From: Xiphydria camelus
Taxonomy: Eukaryota; Arthropoda; Insecta; Hymenoptera; Xiphydriidae
Assembly: GCA_963678675.1 (NCBI GenBank)
Contig: OY783193.1
Span: 4,657,501-4,721,500, forward strand
Direction: 5' to 3'
Length of the DNA: 64,000 nucleotides
Part shown: in pieces, positions 58,010 to 64,000 of the stretch
Position numbering within the stretch: position 1 is the first letter of the stretch
Layout: each line of letters begins with the position of its first letter
The notes under the pieces: model-generated
The model's database searches: none
Told to the model about the DNA's origin: nothing
Seen by the model: the letters and a program-made list of their open reading frames with translations, nothing else
Position numbers and translations under genes: made by a program

Positions 58010-59073
58010 TCGAGTGTAACTATCGGCGGACAGATTTAATTTTCGAACGCCTGTATATAGTCGCACAAACGAGACCGACGTGATTGTGCATCTGGCGGAT
58101 AAAAGGATCTACGGATCACGATTCGAGATAGATGATGGATCGATTTAAGCGGCCCGGCTATCCGAGATATGGCCATTTTAATTGCCGGCGTACCCTGCAG
58201 CGCGCGGGTGACCTTGCTCGAGTGCTCCGGGTACATCGACGGGTCTGACGTTGGCGGCTGCGCGCGATGGTATAATGATAATGATGCTAATAATTATAGC
58301 TTCTTTTTTATCGGAGCAAGGGCGAGGTGCGCGTTATTGGCTGTTTTACAGGCCGGCCCGCGCGGCGTGAAGCAATTGCGCGCGGTCTTGGTAGATGTGG
58401 AATAATTAAAAAGCGAGAAAAGGACCGAATGCAAAAAGCAAGCGAGGAAGAAATCGACGGATGGGAAGTAAACTAGCTACGTCTCTGACTGCCGGGTCGT
58501 CGATATGGGAAAGAGGACCCACAACGAAAAGAGATCCGGAGATAGCCTTGCATCGGAGAGTGGAAACTAGCCGGAGATCCGAATGTCGAACGGGACTTTG
58601 CCGCTCTGTCGCCCGGAGCGACTTGATCCGCCTTCGGATATTTTCGTGGAGCGTATTTGCCCGCGGGTTGCGATAAAATCGTCGCGTATAGCCGCGTTCG
58701 GTTGCAGGTTGACGAACGCTTTTCCTTCGGTAGTCGAGAGGCCGTTCACGTCGCGCATGCCTGTTAAGCCAAAGCCGAGTATTCGGTAGTCGATTGTCAA
58801 GCGAGATGTTTTTTTTTATTGATTGTGGGTGAAGGGATCTTATGGCGGGTCGTCGTACTCATACACGTTTGACAGGCTTTGATACGTACCTATAAGTGTT
58901 GCGAGGCTAATTTTTTCCCCACAGTTGCTTGTCAGAGTGATGTACACTTGTGACGATCGTTTTCGTATGTCGATTGTCGATGTTAATCATATCTACAGGA
59001 ATAAATGTCACGAGTATTGTGACATCGATACGCGATTCTCCAGGGCGAAAGTCAGGCTTAGAGCGCTTAGATA
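58010..59073. other. Egfr 5' flank / 5' UTR
   Basis: Mixed GC; TATATA on the minus strand at about 58,053-58,058, some 70 nt upstream of the start codon, is a weak TATA candidate. CpG-rich at 58,180-58,700. Frames here have no domains. Confidence 0.3.
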
Positions 59074-59294
59074 CGCTGAGAAGAAAAATCGTTTGACTTA
59101 ACTGAATTTGAAGTTACCGGCAGCCAACTAAATGTATAGTTATCTCAACAAATATGTATAGTTTGAGGAACTAAAATTTAGTTGAAGTGACTAGATACTT
59201 AGCTGCTTCAACTAAATATTTCTTCAAAGAACTATACATTTAGTTGGCCGTCTCTAACTTCAAAATTTAATTAAATCAATTTTTTTTCAGTGCA
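59074..59294. mobile_element. Foldback MITE, copy 2 of the 6,154 family
   Basis: GAAGAAAAATCGTTTGAC, then CAGCCAACTAAATGTATAG, mirrored by CTATACATTTAGTTGGCCG and a TTTTTCAGTGC end. Shares both arms with the copy at 6,154-6,367. Confidence 0.65.
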
Positions 59295-60745
59295 TAAATT
59301 GCATCGTCGAAAAATTTGTCACTTAATTTTTCGTAGTTCAAACGAGCACCAAACGACGTCGATCATTCTGGAATGCGCTACGGTGTTGAAAATACACGCT
59401 ATACGATATCTGTTCGTACTTCGCCCTCGTTTTAGTATCACATTTTCTATGGTATGCGCGAAGCAATTAACGAACACCGTTGCGGGTATATTACTTTTAA
59501 CGAGCAAGTATCGTTTAAATTGTCCAGTTGATACAGCGTTGGCTGATTGATTAAAGAGGCGGCTCACGTAATTTTAACGGAGGAACTGCACGCTGCTGTA
59601 TTATTTTCAAGGAGCGCGTGCTCCTAGTTTACGATTATTACGACACGTATGTAGAGCTACACACGACTCACTAGTCCGGTTGCTTCGAACTCTCGAACCT
59701 GCCGATGCACCTGTCGGCTTTCCAACTGGGCCCCGGAGCGAGTTACGGAGTTATGAAATTCCCCGTGGAAATGATTAATAAGGCTGACACACCACAGGCG
59801 ATCTCTCTCTATCTCTCTCTCTCTCTCTTTCTCTCTTAGTTTCGACTTGCTCGCTTCGGAATTCGCTCCTTTTGGACCTCACAGAATCGACATTCGTTCC
59901 TGCCTTCAAAATTAAAACTATCGAACGCTCGGACGTTCCAAGACGTTCGTTCTAGCGGGTGATTATCTCGTTATCTATGGATTTTTGGCTTATATTGCTA
60001 TAGAACTTTTTTGTAGATCGAAATATATTCTACAAAAAAGTATTCTACCAATTTCGACAAAAACTTCTCGGGTTACGAGATAATCGAGGTTGAATGGCAC
60101 TCTGAATAAAACACCAGTCAATTGGACTGCCTGCGGTAATTCGCTCTAGTGCTGAAAGAAGAAGCTCTTCGATTCCGATTCGTCTCGGTCTGCCCTACAG
60201 CGATAAAACTCGCCGCGAGGCTCCGCGGGCAGTTCTCCCCGATAAACTCTCGCGGGGTAGGTAACCGGCGAATCGTCTCCGACGCGCTCCGCGGGTCCCG
60301 TCGCTCGGTCCCGCGTCGAGCCCGTACCCCGCACCGCCGCGGTGTGGTCCGCTACATAAATATCTCGGAGCATATCGAGCGGTCATATTTCATCGATGCA
60401 AAAAAGCCGTCCCTCGGAAATTCAACGACTCAATCCGTCTCTGAATCTCGTCGATATTCCGAGCGGTCAATTAAGGCATGCCTACCAGATGTCTCGTCGG
60501 TGCACGATTCGCGGTGCACACAGGTAGAGGTATCTCCGTCTTTCTTTCTTGGTCTCTCCGTTTTTTATTTCTCTCTCCTCTTCTCTCTTTGAAGTACTCG
60601 CGCGGCGCTCGTATAGAGACACGCGGGAGATACCATCTTTCCGAGGTAGATCGAGGTACGTATAAGACGTAGCATCTCGACAGCCACCCAGGACGAAACC
60701 TTCGATAGTTAATTAATATCGATGACGAGGGCGATCGCGCGACGG
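59295..60745. other. Non-coding; (CT)n and CpG island
   Basis: (CT)n at about 59,801-59,836; inverted GTAGATCGAAATATATTCTAC-like motif near 60,014-60,034; CpG-rich island 60,150-60,480. No exon supported. Confidence 0.35.
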
Positions 60746-60855
60746 GCACGGAAAAAAAGTTATTTGTCGGTGTAACATTATTTCAGTTACCGTAACAAAT
60801 ACTTGAGTTAATATAGTGATAACAGAGCGATATTAGTTATGGTAACGAAAAAAAG

Positions 60856-61037
60856 GCATAGGGAAAAAACTCCAGGTAAAGAAATCTAGTGATAGTACAG
60901 TTATGAATTCGATTAAATGCTAATGCATAAAACTTACTTTTATCAGACGTAAATATAAGTCTTATAGAAGATAGTATTTAACCGAATTCATAACTGTCGC
61001 ATCACTGTATTCCTTACCTGGAGTTTTTTCTCCATAC
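60856..61037. mobile_element. Foldback element
   Basis: GAAAAAACTCCAGGTAA and ACAGTTATGAATTCG on the left are mirrored by CGAATTCATAACTGT and TTACCTGGAGTTTTTTC on the right. About 182 bp. It seems to lie inside a larger CACGGAAAAAAA-ended sequence starting near 60,746. Confidence 0.6.
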
Positions 61038-61059
61038 TTTCTGGGGTTTATCGCTATAC

Positions 61060-61250
61060 GGAGAAGAATAGATTTGACATTTTGGGAAAAGTATTGCGAT
61101 CATTTCTCAACTGTATGACAACAGTTGAAATACATCTAATGAACTTCAATAAACGTATGTCAATTGTTGTTATACAGTAGAGCAATGAACGCAATACTCT
61201 CCCTAAAATGTCAAATCTATTATCTGGTATAGCAGTGATTAATATACTCT
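61060..61250. mobile_element. Foldback element
   Basis: ATAGATTTGACATTTTGGG and AGTATTGCGATCATT on the left are mirrored by AATGAACGCAATACT and TAAAATGTCAAATCTAT on the right. About 190 bp, directly following the previous foldback. Confidence 0.55.
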
Positions 61251-61822
61251 TCTCTCCATGTACATTTTGAAATATAATTTTTTTTCCAATGTGTATAACT
61301 ACTTGCTTCGTCACTTATACGATCACTTATATCGAATATGTTCTTTATTGCTTCGAGTTCATTAGGAATTTAATGGAACGCAATTATTTATCGATTCTCC
61401 CCCCTCCGGAACGAATTCCAAGGTGGCGATAGTCGAGGAATTTCGGTGCTATAACAGATAGCGCTTTTATATACATAAATGCGAGATGGTACCAGGTTCC
61501 CGGTTTGAAAGGATCGAAAGATACACTACCGGCGGCTCGAGAGAGAGAGAGTGCTCGATAACTCGCTTCCACTTAATGGACCGCGCGCGGGGAGCGAACT
61601 TCCCTCCCTTATCGCGCTCCGAATGAAACCTTTACCGCGGGAGCCACTCAAGTCCCGGTATACATATATCTACCGAAGCTTTCACGAGGTATTACCACTC
61701 GCGAGACTCTCGGGTGGTTATCGCGAAAGGGGTCTCACGCGAGGCTTCGTCGGCTATTATTTACTCAAATTCCCATGTAGAAGTATCGGACTCTTCTCAC
61801 GCGCGAAGACATCGAAACTTTA
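61251..61822. other. Non-coding with CpG patch
   Basis: CpG-rich between 61,550 and 61,760. Nothing recognised. Confidence 0.35.
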
Positions 61823-62260
61823 TACACTGAGAAAACAATCCGGTTAAAAGAACTATAATTTAACTAGAAATTATGGTTGATTTTCGTGCCAATCGTAATT
61901 CCATAATTCTACTAAACAGTGAAGTTCTGGTTATAGTAACAAGAGATTATGATTGCTGCAACCAAATTAACCTGCAGTATACAGAGAAAAAGAATTAGTT
62001 GGATGTACTGAAAATTACTTACGCGGTCGCGAGTAATTATTTATATCAATGAAATTGTTTAATATACATGAATTAAATATCTTTTCTCTATAATTATGTG
62101 GAATAGTATATGATTTGCAGGAAGAAATATCAAATTGATATGAAAAGAGATCAAATTGATGTAAATAGATAATTATTCGCGACCTACATTTTTGGTTAAT
62201 TTAACCGTGGTGTACGGTTATCATAAACTACAATCTCATTGTTACTAGAACCACGTGACA
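61823..62260. mobile_element. CACTGAG MITE carrying a nested GCACAGAGA MITE
   Basis: TACACTGAGAAAAC opens the outer element. Its interior GGTTATAGTAACAAGAG pairs with TTGTTACTAGAACC near 62,235-62,253. Between them, 61,980-62,190, lies a third copy of the GCACAGAGA family (ACAGAGAAAAAGAATTAG, AGGAAGAAATATC). The outer right end is not clear. Confidence 0.45.
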
Positions 62261-63230
62261 AAAGTTATTTCCACTGCATCCATGATCTGTTTAATCGTGA
62301 ATGTTTCTATGTAATAGCAATCAGGAAAATTCAACCTTGCAGTTCCGGTTGACTTTACCACCCACTTTTCTCCCATTGTAGCGATAACGCATTTCGTCCG
62401 ACGATGCGTGTGCAAAGTGTACTTAAAAAAACGAGAGGCACGCCCCCATCCCCTCCGACTATCGGTCGGGAGGGGCATAAAATTATAATGCGATGATCGA
62501 TCGCGCGTTACATTTTAACGAAGTCAATGATAAATCAGAAAAACGATAAATCACTGGCGCTCTTCGTGGCTTGACTCTTTTTAGAGGGGGACCGCGCGAG
62601 GGAGAGGCGATTCCCCCGTGGCGGGGCTCGCGCGCGACTGCTTTCCCGCTACGCGAGCTGCTAGAAAACACGTTTGACGATCCCATACGTACGTACGTAC
62701 GAGCAGCCGTGAGCTTCCACGCCTCGCTGCCGCGTTGTCGTCGTCGCGGTAGTATAGCAGCGGCAACAGTTCCAACCTTAATGTGGGTCGCTCCCTATAG
62801 CGGCCACGTGTTCCCGCGTGGCCCACGCTTTCTCGAGGAAACTCGACGATCGCTCGACGTGCGACACGGCGCGCTACGCCGCCCGTATACGAGTCCCGCG
62901 ACAGGCGTGTGCGCGCGGGGTGAAGACTCTCGCCGGTACTCCTCCCCCCTCTGCCGCGATCTCGAGAAGCGAGCGTATTCTCGTAGCTATGCAGAGACTA
63001 GCCCCGAGGTGAGATTTTTAAAAGGCTCGCGCGCGCGCGCGCGCGCTGGAGTTCCTTTCCACTCTCAGGTGGGAGGAATATCCGATGTTTGAAAAGGGCC
63101 CCGTGACTAGACGAACGACACCTACGCACGCGAGAGCGTCGTTGCAACACGGCCGCCGAGGGAATAAGGCTCGCGACGGGCTGCTTTGTAGTGCGCGAGA
63201 TGTAAAGTTCAGCGGTCGTTGATCGGTGGG
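62261..63230. other. CpG island with (CG)n and ACGT runs
   Basis: ACGTACGTACGTAC at about 62,687-62,700 and a (CG)n run at about 63,029-63,046 in a CpG-dense block from 62,570 to 63,200. A 173-codon plus-strand frame has no domain. Possible promoter of a gene beyond the window. Confidence 0.35.
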
Positions 63231-63261
63231 TGCAATTCGGGTTTTCCGTACATTTGTTTTA

Positions 63262-63560
63262 TCGCAGATTTGAGAAATTTCGACAAAAATATTTGATTAA
63301 ATATCTTTTAATTAAATGCTTTTAATTTTTTATTTATTTATAGTTTTTAATTTTAAATAAAACATACTTCCTATTTGTTCATTTCTTACTTTCGACGTTA
63401 TTTAAGCTGAAAAACATTAAAAAATGTCGCTACATCATCGTGCTGCAAGCCTGTCTCTCTCGCATTCGTTACTTGGCAATAAGTGCGTTTCTCTTGTGTT
63501 TTGATGACGTCAACTATATATGACGGCGTAGAGACAAACGCACTTATAACTTTGCGAATA
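63262..63560 (-). repeat. Dispersed repeat family, copy D (reverse)
   Basis: CTTTCGACGTTATTTAAGC, GCTACATCATCGTGCTGC and CTCTCTCGCATTCGTTAC match, in reverse, the copy at 10,720, and in the same orientation the copy at 14,590. Confidence 0.55.
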
Positions 63561-64000
63561 ATTATCGCGTTACTAATGCCAAAAGGGGTTATAAAAAATG
63601 TGTTCTTGCAACTGATAGAAATACGTAAAAATGGTCTAAAAATGGTAAAATAAACATTTGAAAAACTAAAGGCAAAAGGGCGTGTAAGGTATGGTCGATA
63701 TTGGCATTAAGTTTCGCAAAAATCACAATGACTAATTCCATAAGAGCGTCTAAGATCGATACGCACTTGTGGCATCAGTTTTCCGAGATTTTCCGAGAAT
63801 TTAACGCCAAAAAGGCGTATAAACAATATCTTGTGCGTCCTTTTATATTTTTAACTTTTCAATTGTTTGTTTCACTTTATTTATTCATATCTAGGCAAAT
63901 CTGAGTGTTATGAATACAAAAATTTGTATACGTCCTTTTGGCTTTATAAAGCCACTTTTTGGCGCTTACGACCTTTTGTTGCTTTTCCGAACATTTTCTT
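63561..64000. other. Non-coding end of window
   Basis: AT-rich, no recognised feature. Confidence 0.4.

Noticed and set aside
1..64000. CRISPR array, operon, phage or virus-derived gene cluster
   Set aside because: No regularly spaced direct repeats, no bacterial gene order and no viral protein remnants were seen. Repeats present are insect-type transposable elements and tandem duplications.

Overview
The window is nuclear DNA of an insect, most probably a hymenopteran and perhaps an ant. The evidence is an arthropod-type single EGF receptor gene with short GT-AG introns, an AT-rich background broken by CpG-dense islands, and many short foldback (MITE-like) elements. No bacterial, viral or organellar gene organisation is visible. 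The species call is an inference; the genes themselves are read from the sequence.

Layout. Positions 1-25,977 contain no coding region I can support. They hold a series of GC/CpG-rich islands (about 6.5-7.25, 8.2-8.95, 11.1-12.65, 15.0-16.2, 19.1-19.5, 21.1-21.75 and 23.0-23.9 kb), microsatellites, foldback elements, a tRNA-like SINE remnant and several diverged direct repeats. Then come two plus-strand genes: an unrecognised four-transmembrane protein in five exons (25,978-28,073) and mitochondrial ribosome recycling factor in two exons (29,951-30,988). A minus-strand gene for a PLP-dependent class I/II aminotransferase follows (31,819-35,597, seven exons, 437 residues), tail-to-tail with the recycling factor. 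A 7.6-kb AT-rich gap with transposon debris leads to the 3' end of Egfr.

Egfr occupies 43,613-57,986 on the minus strand. I assemble eleven coding exons. All splice phases agree and the sum is 4,371 nt, or 1,456 residues: signal peptide, L1, furin-like, L2, second Cys-rich region, one membrane segment, tyrosine kinase and a tail with NPEY, YLQP, DYLMP and a PDZ-type C-terminus. The signal-peptide exon (57,863-57,986) lies 7 kb upstream of the next exon. It is supported by its hydrophobic core and by a donor in the required phase. A small upstream ORF ends on the start codon. Positions 58,010-64,000, upstream of Egfr, have CpG islands and foldback elements but no further gene.

The genes do not form an operon or pathway. 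The recycling factor acts in mitochondrial translation, the aminotransferase in amino-acid metabolism, and Egfr in growth-factor signalling. The most noteworthy non-genic signals are two hairpins, one in aminotransferase intron 2 and one in Egfr intron 1. Others are transposons nested within transposons, a MITE starting 16 nt inside an intron, and the overlapping uORF arrangement at the Egfr start. I found no convincing wholly new biological system.
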